From NCBI GenBank assembly GCA_903859815.1, contig CAIOOA010000114.1:1-53966 (forward strand): a DNA stretch of 53,966 bases, written 5' to 3'. The notes below the pieces were generated by a model. It made no database searches and had not been told where the DNA came from. It was given only the letters and a program-made list of their open reading frames with translations. The DNA is from an uncultured Methylococcaceae bacterium (GTDB lineage: Bacteria; Pseudomonadota; Gammaproteobacteria; Methylococcales; Methylococcaceae). Of the stretch, positions 24,671 to 33,042 are shown piece after piece. The stretch's first letter is position 1, and each line of letters opens with the position of its first letter. The translations under genes and the position numbers were made by a program.

Positions 24671-25960
24671 TTGCACATCTTAAAGAATTTTAAAAATTTT
24701 GCTGCGGCAAAATTGAATTTATTGAATCCATTGACTTTAATGATAGGTAGGAATGGGGCCGGAAAAAGTAATGTCATTGAGGCAGTAGAGTTATTATCTC
24801 AATTAGCCCATGGTCGCCCGCTTTACGAAATAACCGACGTTGGACGTGGGGGTGGTTCTACATTTGAAGTAAGAGGCGGGTTGCCGGGTTGTGTAAGAAT
24901 AAATCAACTTGATGAAATTACCGGTACGGATAAGTTCTCTTTGGAGTTTTCTGCAACATATAAACAAACAAATTTTGTTTATAGCATAACGATAAACCTT
25001 GCCCCGCAGCCGAAAATATCAAATGAAGAATTACGCTGGGGGAAGAGAATTGTGTTCTCTGCCAAACAAGGAAAACGAGAGGATATTTTAGATGTACAAT
25101 TCGATAACTTTAAAAAAGGCGGGAATAAACCTTTTGCCCATCTGCCTTCGGATCGGTCGGTTTTATCACGGTATGAATCATTTGCTAATTTAGATAACTC
25201 CACTCAAACACAAAAAGATGCTTCAAATTTAGTTCTCATAGTCGAAAGACATTTAAATGCAGCTTTTGTTTTTGATCTTAACCCTAAGCAGATGCGCAAC
25301 TACGAGCAGATTGGACAGAGCCTATTAGTAAAGGATGGATCGAACCTTTCCTCCGTACTTTATGGTCTTAGCCAAAACAATAAACAACAAGCAGTATTAA
25401 GCCGGATACTCGAAAATATCAAACAACTGCCAGAAGAACCTCTTGAATCTTTTGAGTTTGTCCAGACCAAACTAAATGATGTAATCCTCGCCTTTCGTCG
25501 TTCAGATAATTCACTTGCAGACGCTCGTCTTTTGTCTGATGGAAGTCTACGGACATTGGCTATTCTTACAGCTTTGGAAACTGTTCCAAAATCTTCAAGG
25601 ATAATTATTGAGGAAATGGATAATGGGATTCATCCATCCAGAGTGAATATGTTGGTGGATTATATATGGGAATGTAGCAATCGCCGAAAACTGAATGTCC
25701 TTGCTACAACTCATAATCCTGCGACCCTGAACTGTCTTAGTCAAGATCAATTAAGATACGTCGTCCTTTGTTATTATGACAATGAGTCCAATACTTCTTG
25801 CCTAACCCCACTGATTGATCTTCCTCGTGCAGATATTTTATTAGAACGTGGAAACCTAGGAGATTTGGTCACTCGCCGCGTACTAGAACAACACTTGACA
25901 CCGAATTTTGATGAGTACCATAAGCGCATGGCGCAAGCTTGGTTGGAATCTCTGACGTGA
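24671..25960 (+). CDS. OLD/AAA_21-type ATPase
   Basis: SMC/OLD-like ATPase of 429 residues. Walker A is GRNGAGKSN (26-34), right after a short N-terminal strand (MHILKNFKNF). A long insertion follows that is helical and Lys/Asn-rich. The ABC-like signature LLSDGSLRTLAIL lies near 288, Walker B RIIIEEMDNGIHPSR near 310-324, and the H-loop ATTHNPATL near 345. There is no Toprim nuclease domain after the ATPase, so the effector is probably separate. The start is TTG at 24671 with AGGAG at 24657-24661. The stop overlaps the PIN gene start (GTGA), arguing for a two-gene unit. Such stand-alone ATPases with a nuclease partner occur in phage-defence systems; this function is inference. Confidence 0.85.
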   Translation: MHILKNFKNFAAAKLNLLNPLTLMIGRNGAGKSNVIEAVELLSQLAHGRPLYEITDVGRGGGSTFEVRGGLPGCVRINQLDEITGTDKFSLEFSATYKQTNFVYSITINLAPQPKISNEELRWGKRIVFSAKQGKREDILDVQFDNFKKGGNKPFAHLPSDRSVLSRYESFANLDNSTQTQKDASNLVLIVERHLNAAFVFDLNPKQMRNYEQIGQSLLVKDGSNLSSVLYGLSQNNKQQAVLSRILENIKQLPEEPLESFEFVQTKLNDVILAFRRSDNSLADARLLSDGSLRTLAILTALETVPKSSRIIIEEMDNGIHPSRVNMLVDYIWECSNRRKLNVLATTHNPATLNCLSQDQLRYVVLCYYDNESNTSCLTPLIDLPRADILLERGNLGDLVTRRVLEQHLTPNFDEYHKRMAQAWLESLT

Positions 25961-26481
25961 ACGCAATACGCCTCTACGTTATCGATACCAGTTACTTGTT
26001 AGAATTATTCCGTGTAGATGGTTGTTATGAGGAATATGCACATGTAGCCATCAAAAAGCAATTTAGCGATGCTATCGAGAAAAAGTTTAGCTTTTATGTG
26101 CCAACCCCCGTTATATTCGAATTGGCTAATCATATTGCGGATATCAAGGATTCTTCACGCCGTAACGAGTTGGCAATTCAATTGAGCAACACGGTTATAT
26201 CCTGCGTTGAGAATGGTAATCCTTGGATATTAACGCCACCTGGTAAACCTGAAACTATACGGGAGTTGATGGAAGCATTAAGAGAAAGCACAACCCGATT
26301 CGCTAACGAGTTTTCCTGTCAAAAATTAGGTTTGACCGATACAGTAGTAATCTTAGAAGCTGAAAGACTGAAGAATAATCATAAATCAAGTACATTGAAG
26401 GAGTATTTTGTACACATTTGGGCACGACATGATGAACTTAAATCCCGTGAGCCAGATACGGAACCCTGCCCTTTCGTCTGA
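25957..26481 (+). CDS. PIN-domain-like putative ribonuclease
   Basis: A 174-residue protein that looks like a PIN-domain nuclease. The first strand is LYVIDTSYLLELF (Asp10), followed by PTPVIFELANH (Glu55) and LGLTDTVVILEA (Asp128), a spacing that fits the acidic metal-binding site. The C-terminus is charged. I start at GTG 25957, which overlaps the ATPase stop by four bases (GTGA) and has GGAA eight bases upstream; the frame could also open at TTG 25939. It is the last gene before guaA. PIN proteins usually cut tRNA or mRNA. With no VapB-like antitoxin next to it, control by the ATPase is the simplest reading. The fold call is by motif only. Confidence 0.65.
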   Translation: MNAIRLYVIDTSYLLELFRVDGCYEEYAHVAIKKQFSDAIEKKFSFYVPTPVIFELANHIADIKDSSRRNELAIQLSNTVISCVENGNPWILTPPGKPETIRELMEALRESTTRFANEFSCQKLGLTDTVVILEAERLKNNHKSSTLKEYFVHIWARHDELKSREPDTEPCPFV

Positions 26482-26645
26482 AACTAAACTGGGAAAGTTC
26501 TTTGCCGGTTCCCAAGCTCCAGCTTGAAAACCTTTCCTAGTTGAGACATTAAGCATTCTGTTCCCAAACAGACGATTGATAACGAGAACAATTTATCAAC
26601 CCAAACCATTATCCTCTCCCTAATGGGGAGTGAACTGGAAAATAC

Positions 26646-28220
26646 ATGGCCGACATACATTCACACAAAATACTGATACTAGACTTTGGTTCCCAATATA
26701 CCCAGTTGATCGCTAGGCGCGTTCGTGAAATTGGGGTGTATTGCGAGATTCATCCTTGGGATTGCAACGAAGACTATATCCGCGAATTCAAACCACGTGG
26801 AATTATTCTTTCGGGGGGTCCAGAAACGGTCACCGAAGCCGGCACGCCCCGCGCTCCAAGCATCGTGTTTGAACTCGGCAAGCCGGTATTGGGCATTTGC
26901 TACGGGATGCAAACCATGGCGGAACAACTTGGCGGAAAGGTGGAACCCGCTGCCCATCGTGAATTCGGCTATGCCCAAGTACGAGCTAGAGGCCATTCCA
27001 TTTTATTGCGTAATATCGAAGACCATGCCAGCCCGGAAGGTTTTGGGTTGCTCGACGTGTGGATGAGCCATGGCGATCAAGTGACAGTGTTACCACCCGG
27101 TTTCAAGATCATCGCCAGCACCGACACCGCGCCTTTTGCCGGCATGGCCGACGAGGACCGGCGATTCTACGCACTACAATTCCACCCTGAAGTGACCCAC
27201 ACTCGGCAAGGCAAACGCATTTTGGAGCGCTTCGTTCGGGGCATCTGCGATTGCAATGCCTTATGGACAGCCCGCAATATCATCGAGGAAAGCATCAGCA
27301 ATATTCGAAAAAAAGTCGGCAATGAGCAAGTCATTCTTGGCCTTTCCGGTGGTGTTGATTCCTCCGTCGTCGCGGCCTTGTTGCACGAAGCCATAGGCGA
27401 ACAACTAACCTGTGTGTTTGTGGACACTGGCTTGCTGCGTTTGCATGAAGGCGATCAGGTCATGTCGACCTTTGCCGAACACATGGGGGTCAAGGTCATC
27501 CGTGTGAATGCTTCAGACCGGTATTTCGAAGCACTAAAGGGCGTGGAAGACCCTGAGCGCAAACGCAAAATCATCGGCGGCTTGTTCATAGAAATTTTCG
27601 ACCAAGAAGCCAATAAACTGGCTGACGCCCAATGGCTGGCCCAAGGCACGATTTACCCGGACGTGATTGAATCGGCTGGTTCCAAGACCGGCAAAGCCCA
27701 TGTCATCAAGTCACATCATAATGTCGGCGGCTTGCCCAAGGACATGAAGCTCAAACTGGTCGAGCCATTGCGGGAATTGTTCAAAGATGAAGTTCGGGAA
27801 ATTGGTTTGGAACTGGGACTGCCTTCAGAAATGATCCACCGCCACCCCTTCCCCGGACCCGGTTTAGGTGTCCGAATTTTGGGCGAGGTGAAACTGGAAT
27901 ATGCCGAACTCTTACGCCGTGCCGACGCGATTTTCATTGAAGAGTTATACCGCCACGGGCTTTATGAAAAAACCAGCCAGGCTTTTGCTGTGTTTTTGCC
28001 GGTGCGTTCGGTAGGTGTGATGGGAGACGGACGCCGTTATGATTATGTGGTAGCGTTAAGGGCAGTTGAAACCGTGGACTTTATGACGGCTCATTGGGCG
28101 CACCTGCCTTATGAGTTTCTCGACTTGGTTTCACGCCGCATCATCAACGAGATTCCTGGCATTTCCCGCGTCGTTTACGATATTTCCGGCAAACCGCCAG
28201 CAACGATTGAATGGGAGTAA
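26646..28220 (+). CDS. guaA: GMP synthase (glutamine-hydrolysing)
   Basis: Amidates XMP to GMP. The 524 residues, one short of E. coli, carry a class I glutamine amidotransferase domain with GICYGMQTM (nucleophile Cys85) and [10 protein letters not shown]. The ATP pyrophosphatase domain has P-loop [16 protein letters not shown] near 232, and the dimerisation domain includes [16 protein letters not shown] and the terminal PPATIEWE. The ATG at 26646 is separated from the PIN gene by 164 bases that hold a short CAAGCT-CC-AGCTTG hairpin at 26513-26526. With guaB it completes GMP synthesis, but the accessory island makes separate transcription likely. Confidence 0.98.
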   Translation: MADIHSHKILILDFGSQYTQLIARRVREIGVYCEIHPWDCNEDYIREFKPRGIILSGGPETVTEAGTPRAPSIVFELGKPVLGICYGMQTMAEQLGGKVEPAAHREFGYAQVRARGHSILLRNIEDHASPEGFGLLDVWMSHGDQVTVLPPGFKIIASTDTAPFAGMADEDRRFYALQFHPEVTHTRQGKRILERFVRGICDCNALWTARNIIEESISNIRKKVGNEQVILGLSGGVDSSVVAALLHEAIGEQLTCVFVDTGLLRLHEGDQVMSTFAEHMGVKVIRVNASDRYFEALKGVEDPERKRKIIGGLFIEIFDQEANKLADAQWLAQGTIYPDVIESAGSKTGKAHVIKSHHNVGGLPKDMKLKLVEPLRELFKDEVREIGLELGLPSEMIHRHPFPGPGLGVRILGEVKLEYAELLRRADAIFIEELYRHGLYEKTSQAFAVFLPVRSVGVMGDGRRYDYVVALRAVETVDFMTAHWAHLPYEFLDLVSRRIINEIPGISRVVYDISGKPPATIEWE

Positions 28221-28288
28221 TTTTGTTAGATTTGCGATGACATTCCAGCGCCCAATCACTTTATCGATCAACCTAGGGAGGAAGAATA

Positions 28289-28828
28289 ATGAACTGGGAA
28301 AATACCCCTCAACGTTACGGATTTATGGCTGTTGGCCTGCACTGGTTCATGTTTTTATTGTTAGTGGTAGTTTATTCATGCATAGAATTGCGTGAACTCT
28401 TCCCCAAAGGAAGCGAACCGCGCGATCTTCTAAAAACCTGGCATTTCATGCTTGGGTTATTAGTTTTCGCGCTAGTTTGGTTACGCTTGGCGGTTCGTCT
28501 GTCAGGCCCGGTTCCCTGCTCGATGCAAGAGCCGGATTGGCAGACAATACTAGCAAAATTTGTCCATTTCTCTTTGTATATGCTGATGATACTGATGCCT
28601 TTGCTCGGTTGGCTGATGCTGAGTGCCAACGGCAAACCAATTCCGTTTTTTGGACTGACTTTGCCTTCGTTAATCAGCGAAGACAAAAATATTGCCCAAT
28701 TTCTAAAAGAGATGCACGAAACTCTCGGTACTATCGGCTATTTCCTGATTGCAGCTCACGCATTAGCTGCCTTGTACCATCACTTCATCAAGAAAGACGG
28801 CACATTGTTTCGAATGCTCAATCATTAA
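28289..28828 (+). CDS. Cytochrome b561 family protein
   Basis: Di-haem b-type cytochrome of the inner membrane, 179 residues, with four membrane helices. Candidate axial His residues are in GLHWFMFLLL, TWHFMLGLLVF, KFVHFSLYMLMILMPLLGW and IAAHALAALYHHFIKKDG. These positions and the helix pattern match CybB-type proteins, which move electrons from the quinol pool or act as superoxide:quinone oxidoreductases. AGGGAGGAAG lies a few bases before the ATG. The stop directly abuts the tadA start, so the two are coupled, although their roles are unrelated. Confidence 0.93.
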   Translation: MNWENTPQRYGFMAVGLHWFMFLLLVVVYSCIELRELFPKGSEPRDLLKTWHFMLGLLVFALVWLRLAVRLSGPVPCSMQEPDWQTILAKFVHFSLYMLMILMPLLGWLMLSANGKPIPFFGLTLPSLISEDKNIAQFLKEMHETLGTIGYFLIAAHALAALYHHFIKKDGTLFRMLNH

Positions 28829-29293
28829 ATGGAAAAGGATCAATCACTCATCGACAAAAATTGGATGTCCATAGCCTTGGAACTAGCCCATCATGCCGAA
28901 ACATTGTCAGAAGTACCCGTTGGTGCGGTTCTCGTCAAGCATGAAAGCTTGGTGGCGAAGGGTTGGAACTGCCCAATCTCAACGCTAGACCCCACTGCTC
29001 ATGCCGAAATCATCGCCCTTAGAACAGGCGCTTTGGTGACTAACAATTACCGTTTGATTGACACTACCCTTTACGTCACCTTGGAACCCTGCGCCATGTG
29101 CATGTCAGCCATTGTCCATGCACGGGTGAAGCGATTGGTGTTTGGTGCGCAAGACCCCAAGCGGGGGGCGGTATGCAATGCCCTGCATTTAGCCGAAGCA
29201 GATTTTCTTAACCACAAGGTGGAGTGGACAGGGGGGGTATTGGAAGAAGATTGCTCGCAGTTGCTCAAAGATTTTTTTCGCCACAGACGATAA
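28829..29293 (+). CDS. tadA: tRNA-specific adenosine deaminase
   Basis: Converts adenosine 34 in the wobble position of tRNA-Arg to inosine. The 154 residues carry the zinc-deaminase motif HAE (His58, Glu60 as proton shuttle) and PCAMC (Cys88, Cys91). TadA-specific surroundings include VPVGAVLV, LDPTAHAEIIALR, CMSAIVHARVKRLVFGA and DPKRGAV. The start ATG directly follows the cytochrome b561 stop. A strong hairpin follows the stop. It is complete and of normal length. Confidence 0.96.
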   Translation: MEKDQSLIDKNWMSIALELAHHAETLSEVPVGAVLVKHESLVAKGWNCPISTLDPTAHAEIIALRTGALVTNNYRLIDTTLYVTLEPCAMCMSAIVHARVKRLVFGAQDPKRGAVCNALHLAEADFLNHKVEWTGGVLEEDCSQLLKDFFRHRR

Positions 29294-29323
29294 ACCCGAC
29301 TCGGTTGGGAAACCGAGTCGGGT
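29294..29323. terminator. Strong hairpin between tadA and the parvulin operon
   Basis: ACCCGACTCGGTT and AACCGAGTCGGGT form a perfect 13-base stem with the loop GGGA. It lies immediately behind the tadA stop and 18 bases beyond the end of the convergent parvulin gene. The plus side lacks a T run; the minus side has a short one (TTTAT). It is most likely a bidirectional terminator. Confidence 0.75.
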
Positions 29324-29340
29324 CAGATCAGATCAGACGG

Positions 29341-30189
29341 CTATTTGCCGGAAGCCTTGGTTTCAATCTTGGCGGCTTTCCTCAATTCTTCGATATGTTG
29401 CTGAACCTTTTGATCGATGAGCATTTTGCGTATCTGCTCCTTGATGTCTTCAAATGGCGGTGGCGTCAATTTACGGGCATCTTCACGCTGTATGATGTGC
29501 CAACCAAATTTGGTTTTTACCGGTGTCGAAGTCGTCTCGCCATTCTTCAAAGATGCCACGGCATTAGAAAATTCCGGTAGCGTTTGCGTTGGATTCATCC
29601 AACCCAAATCCCCGCCATTCTGTTGAGCCGCAGGGTCTTTGGAGTATTTCTTAGCCAAATCGGCAAACTTACTGCCTTGTTTGAGTTTAGCCAACACCTC
29701 GTTTGCCTCGGCCTCGGTTTCAAGCAAGATGTGCCGTGCCTTAAACTCGGTCAAATCAGCACCGGCAATCTTGGTGTCATACACCTTCCTGCACTCCGCA
29801 TCGGTCACGGTGATGCCTCTGCGGACATTGTCGATGGCTGCCTGCGCCAACACATCACGGACGGAATTTTCCAAACGTCCTGCCGTGGCCGGACTATTTT
29901 GCAAATTCTGATTTTCCGCTTCTTGGCGCAACAACTCATGGTTGACTAAGTATTCAATGGCCTTGTCTTCGGGGACTTTCTGATCAGGGTTTTGTTTGCC
30001 AATTTCAGTCACCAGGCTATTGAGGGCATTTTTGCTAATGCCTCTGCCGTTAACCGTAGCCACCGTATTTTCCGGGCTTAACGTGGAGCTTTTGTCCGAT
30101 GATGTACCCTTGCCGCCCGTAGTGCTGCATCCCTGCAACATTAATAAAGAGACTAGAAAAGCGGGGAAAATCACATAAGATGTTTTCAT
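29341..30189 (-). CDS. Parvulin-type peptidyl-prolyl isomerase lipoprotein (second copy)
   Basis: Periplasmic folding helper of the PpiC/SurA class. The 282 residues have a lipobox LQGC (Cys21). A SurA-like N-domain follows (VATVNGRGISKNALNSL, AIEYLVNHELLRQEAENQNL). The parvulin domain near 155-245 is marked by FKARHILLETEAEANEVL, FADLAKKYSKDPAAQQNGGDL, GWMNPTQTLPEF and TKFGWHIIQRED. It is a tandem paralogue of the next gene upstream, 16 bases away, and the last of the yciB-yciI-bolA-parvulin run. Duplicate lipoprotein isomerases suggest specialised clients; this is inference. Confidence 0.93.
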   Translation of the reverse strand: MKTSYVIFPAFLVSLLMLQGCSTTGGKGTSSDKSSTLSPENTVATVNGRGISKNALNSLVTEIGKQNPDQKVPEDKAIEYLVNHELLRQEAENQNLQNSPATAGRLENSVRDVLAQAAIDNVRRGITVTDAECRKVYDTKIAGADLTEFKARHILLETEAEANEVLAKLKQGSKFADLAKKYSKDPAAQQNGGDLGWMNPTQTLPEFSNAVASLKNGETTSTPVKTKFGWHIIQREDARKLTPPPFEDIKEQIRKMLIDQKVQQHIEELRKAAKIETKASGK

Positions 30190-30205
30190 GTAAAGTTCCT
30201 TAAGC

Positions 30206-31246
30206 CTATTTTTTGACCGGGTTAGTCACTGGCGCTGCTGGTTGAGCCGGTGTGGCGGGCTTTGCGGTGGCTGGCGGGACGACGACAGGCGCTGCTGGCT
30301 GAAGTGCAGGCGCTGGCGTTGCAGCTTGCGGTGCTGCGGCTGCTCCATCTGGATTTTGGGTCGGTGGCGGTGACGGGGGAGCCAAGCGCTCAATCTTTGC
30401 GGCGGCTTTCAGGTCCTCGACATGTTTTTGCAATTTCTGCCCGATGATGACATTACGGAATTGCTCTTTCACAGCGTCATAAGGAGGCGGGGTTTGTTCG
30501 CGTGAGTCCTCCCGCTGAATGACGTGCCAACCGAATTGGCTTTTGACTGGCGCAGGGGCCGTTTCACCATTTTTCAGAGTTGACACGGCAGATGAAAATT
30601 CAGGGACCATTTGCTGTGGGTTAAACCAGCCCAACTCACCGCCATTTTGTTTGGCACTGGGGTCTTTTGACAATTTTTTTGCCAACTCCTCAAATTTTGC
30701 TCCTTTCGCCAATTTAGCCAATACATCCTTGGCGGCTTCTTCAGTTTCTAACAATATGTGACGCGCCTTGTATTCGGTATTTTTCATAGCCGCTACTCGG
30801 GTGTCATATTCCTTTTTGAGTTCCTCTTCTGTCACTGCGGCCGTTTTGCGGAAATTCTCGACACTCGCCTGCACCAAGATTTCCCTACCGGCATTTTCGA
30901 TTTTTGAAGCAATCGTCGGGTCCTTCGCCAAATTTTGCTTTTCCGCCTCTTGGCGCAATAACTCGCGGGCAATCAGACCATCAATCACTTTATCTTCAGG
31001 AATGCCCTGCCCACCACTGCGCTGAGACATTTCAGCCATGATGGACTGCAACAACGCCTTGCTAATGGGTTGTCCGTTGACGATGACCACGGTTTCTTCC
31101 GCTGTCAGTTTAGGACTGGCAGAAGATGGCGGAGGCGCGGAAGTCAAGGCCGAACTTTTTTGAGCATTGTCGGTTTGCGGGTTGTTGCAAGCAGCAAAAA
31201 CGAGTAGGCTGGCAACGGCGGTGACACAAAGGGCTTGTCTTTTCAT
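30206..31246 (-). CDS. Parvulin-type peptidyl-prolyl isomerase lipoprotein (first copy)
   Basis: A 346-residue paralogue of the neighbouring isomerase. It has a lipobox FAAC (Cys19), an N-domain (VVIVNGQPISKALLQSIM, VIDGLIARELLRQEAEKQNL) and a parvulin domain (YKARHILLETEEAAKDVL, FEELAKKLSKDPSAKQNGGEL, GWFNPQQMVPEF, SQFGWHVIQRED). It then adds a roughly 55-residue Pro/Ala-rich tail ending VTNPVKK that the second copy lacks. The tail could span the periplasm or bind partners. It starts 14 bases after bolA ends. Confidence 0.93.
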   Translation of the reverse strand: MKRQALCVTAVASLLVFAACNNPQTDNAQKSSALTSAPPPSSASPKLTAEETVVIVNGQPISKALLQSIMAEMSQRSGGQGIPEDKVIDGLIARELLRQEAEKQNLAKDPTIASKIENAGREILVQASVENFRKTAAVTEEELKKEYDTRVAAMKNTEYKARHILLETEEAAKDVLAKLAKGAKFEELAKKLSKDPSAKQNGGELGWFNPQQMVPEFSSAVSTLKNGETAPAPVKSQFGWHVIQREDSREQTPPPYDAVKEQFRNVIIGQKLQKHVEDLKAAAKIERLAPPSPPPTQNPDGAAAAPQAATPAPALQPAAPVVVPPATAKPATPAQPAAPVTNPVKK

Positions 31247-31260
31247 TCAATAATCCTATT

Positions 31261-31548
31261 TTAATTTGCAAGTCGTTCGAATTCATCAGGTGTGTAAGCT
31301 TTAATGCTTAATGCATGGATGTCAGTCCGCATCATCTCCCCCAGCGCCTCATACACCAATTGATGACGCCGGATCAAAGTCTTTCCTTCAAATGCTTCGC
31401 TAACAATTGTCGCATAAAAATGACCTCCGCCACTCTCTTGGACACCTCGATGACCAGCATGGCTTTGACTGTCATCATAAATATCCAGTTTGACTGGAGT
31501 GAGACCTTGTTGAAGCAATTGCTTGATTTTTTCGCTACGGGTAGACAT
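31261..31548 (-). CDS. BolA family protein
   Basis: Small BolA-fold protein, 95 residues. It has the family helix-turn pattern with VKLDIYDDSQSHAGHRGVQE and GHFYATIVSEAFEGKTLIRRHQLVYEALGE. The conserved His in SHAGH and RRHQLVY are the ones used with monothiol glutaredoxins to bind an iron-sulfur cluster. Its ATG shares one base with the stop of yciI (TAATG), so it is translationally coupled. BolA next to YciB/YciI is a common arrangement. Confidence 0.93.
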   Translation of the reverse strand: MSTRSEKIKQLLQQGLTPVKLDIYDDSQSHAGHRGVQESGGGHFYATIVSEAFEGKTLIRRHQLVYEALGEMMRTDIHALSIKAYTPDEFERLAN

Positions 31549-31844
31549 TAGAATACCTTTTTGAAAGGCTTAACCGTGACACGGGCATAAACCCCTGCCA
31601 ATTGATAAGGATCGGCAGCCGCCCATTCTTCAGCCAACGGCAAACTGGAAAATTCTGCCACAATCAGGCTGCCGGAAAAACCTGCCGGACCTGGGTCTTC
31701 TGCATCGACGGCGGGATGCGGCCCGGCCAACACCAGACGACCTTCGTCTTGCAAAGCTTGCAGTCTTGCCAAGTGAGCAGGACGGGTTTGCTTGCGCAAT
31801 TCCAAGCTATCGGCATTGTCTTCTGCAATAACGGCGTACAACAT
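31548..31844 (-). CDS. YciI family protein
   Basis: A 98-residue YciI-like protein with a ferredoxin-like alpha/beta fold. Conserved residues seen are [21 protein letters not shown] with the His and [18 protein letters not shown] with Asp-Pro-Tyr near the end; these form the putative active site. The activity of most members is unknown. It starts two bases after yciB ends and overlaps bolA by one base. Confidence 0.92.
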   Translation of the reverse strand: MLYAVIAEDNADSLELRKQTRPAHLARLQALQDEGRLVLAGPHPAVDAEDPGPAGFSGSLIVAEFSSLPLAEEWAAADPYQLAGVYARVTVKPFKKVF

Positions 31845-31846
31845 GA

Positions 31847-32410
31847 TTATTTCTCCTCTGCGTCGGTTTCTGGCTCCGGTTCTGGGTCTGGCAAGTGGCG
31901 GGACAGGTAAAACGATTGCAGCAGTACGAACACAAACGTCAGCCCCAACATGCCGAACAACTTAAAATTAACCCAAGTATCGGTCGAGAAATATGACATC
32001 ACGTAATAATTGACACCGCCTATCAAAAAGAAAAAGAATGTCCAACTCAGATTGAGCGTTCGCCAAATTTCAGATGGCATACTTAAATTGCCACCCATCA
32101 TGCGTTCAATCATGGTCTTTTCACCCAACCATTGGCTGGCTAAAAACAAGAAACCAAACAACCAATTGACGACGGTTGGCTTCCATTTGATAAACTGCTC
32201 ATCCTGCAAATACAGGGTCAGCCCACCAAAAACCAGAATGATCACCAAAGTCATCAGGTGCATGGTCTCGAACTTCCTGGTTTTCAGCCAAGCAACCAAC
32301 ACTTGCAGGATGCTGGCGACGATAGCCACTCCCGTGGCTACATAGATGTCGAATACCTTGTAGGCAATAAAGAACAGTACAATCGGGAAAAAGTCGAAAA
32401 GCAGCTTCAT
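31847..32410 (-). CDS. yciB: Inner membrane septation/envelope protein YciB (IspZ family)
   Basis: A 187-residue polytopic inner-membrane protein of the YciB/IspZ family, tied to envelope and septation integrity. Family landmarks are [22 protein letters not shown] at the start, [26 protein letters not shown] in the middle and [18 protein letters not shown]. The C-terminus is acidic ([14 protein letters not shown]). I start at ATG 32410; a longer frame to 32449 adds residues unlike the family. It heads the minus-strand operon yciB-yciI-bolA-parvulin-parvulin. Confidence 0.92.
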   Translation of the reverse strand: MKLLFDFFPIVLFFIAYKVFDIYVATGVAIVASILQVLVAWLKTRKFETMHLMTLVIILVFGGLTLYLQDEQFIKWKPTVVNWLFGFLFLASQWLGEKTMIERMMGGNLSMPSEIWRTLNLSWTFFFFLIGGVNYYVMSYFSTDTWVNFKLFGMLGLTFVFVLLQSFYLSRHLPDPEPEPETDAEEK

Positions 32411-32614
32411 GTTGTTTTCAATGAATAAGTGGTTAGGTTCCGCGGCCAAGTTGGATGCGCCTTCGAAGCGAGACTTTCCGTAGGCATGAGATAAAAAAAT
32501 CGGATTGTGCTTGGGGCTGGCTTTAGCTTAAGTTTATTCGGATGACTATTTTAACCATAATCAATATAAAATTCACTTCCAATCAACAAAAACGGTCGAT
32601 AATCCAAGGTAAAA

Positions 32615-32926
32615 ATGAACGAACAAATAAAATTAGAACTGGAAGCAGCCACATTTCGACGGCTCCTAGCCCATTTACAAGAACGCACTGACGCGCAAAA
32701 CATCGATTTGATGATTCTCGCAGGCTTCTGTCGCAACTGCCTAGCCAAATGGTACAGTGCCGAGGCAAAAGCTCGCAGTTTGGAGATTGACTACGCTGCC
32801 GCGCAACAAATCATTTATGGTATGCCCTATTCCGAATGGAAAGACAAACATCAAACTGAAGCGACACCCGAGCAACTCGCAGCGATGGCGGAAATTCAAC
32901 GGCGACAGCAAGAAAATGGGCATTAA
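32615..32926 (+). CDS. DUF1244 family protein
   Basis: A 103-residue soluble protein of the DUF1244 family, uncharacterised but widespread in proteobacteria. The family pattern is intact: an N-terminal helix with ATFRRLLAHLQERTDAQNID, then LMILAGFCRNCLAKWYSAEA with a C-x-x-C, and the conserved IIYGMPYSEWKDKHQTEAT. The gene stands alone, divergent from yciB. No ribosome site stronger than AAGG stands upstream of the ATG. Activity is unknown. Confidence 0.92.
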   Translation: MNEQIKLELEAATFRRLLAHLQERTDAQNIDLMILAGFCRNCLAKWYSAEAKARSLEIDYAAAQQIIYGMPYSEWKDKHQTEATPEQLAAMAEIQRRQQENGH

Positions 32927-32961
32927 GAAAGCAACCTAGGATAGGGAGCAGGGACTCCCTG

Positions 32962-33010
32962 ACTCCAAAGACGTAAAAAATAATCTTTTTGCGAACCTTG
33001 TCTTTGGAGT
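32962..33010. terminator. Inverted repeat between DUF1244 and parE
   Basis: ACTCCAAAGAC at 32962-32972 pairs perfectly with GTCTTTGGAGT at 33000-33010, with an A/T-rich loop of 27 bases. It lies between convergent genes and may act as a terminator for both; the long loop makes this uncertain. Confidence 0.45.
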
Positions 33011-33042
33011 TTGGCAACTTGGCAGATACTACTTGCCGTCAG

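Noticed and set aside
26513-26526. Hairpin CAAGCT-CC-AGCTTG before guaA as an attachment site or terminator
   Set aside because: Only six base pairs and no partner copy at the other end of the island was found by eye.
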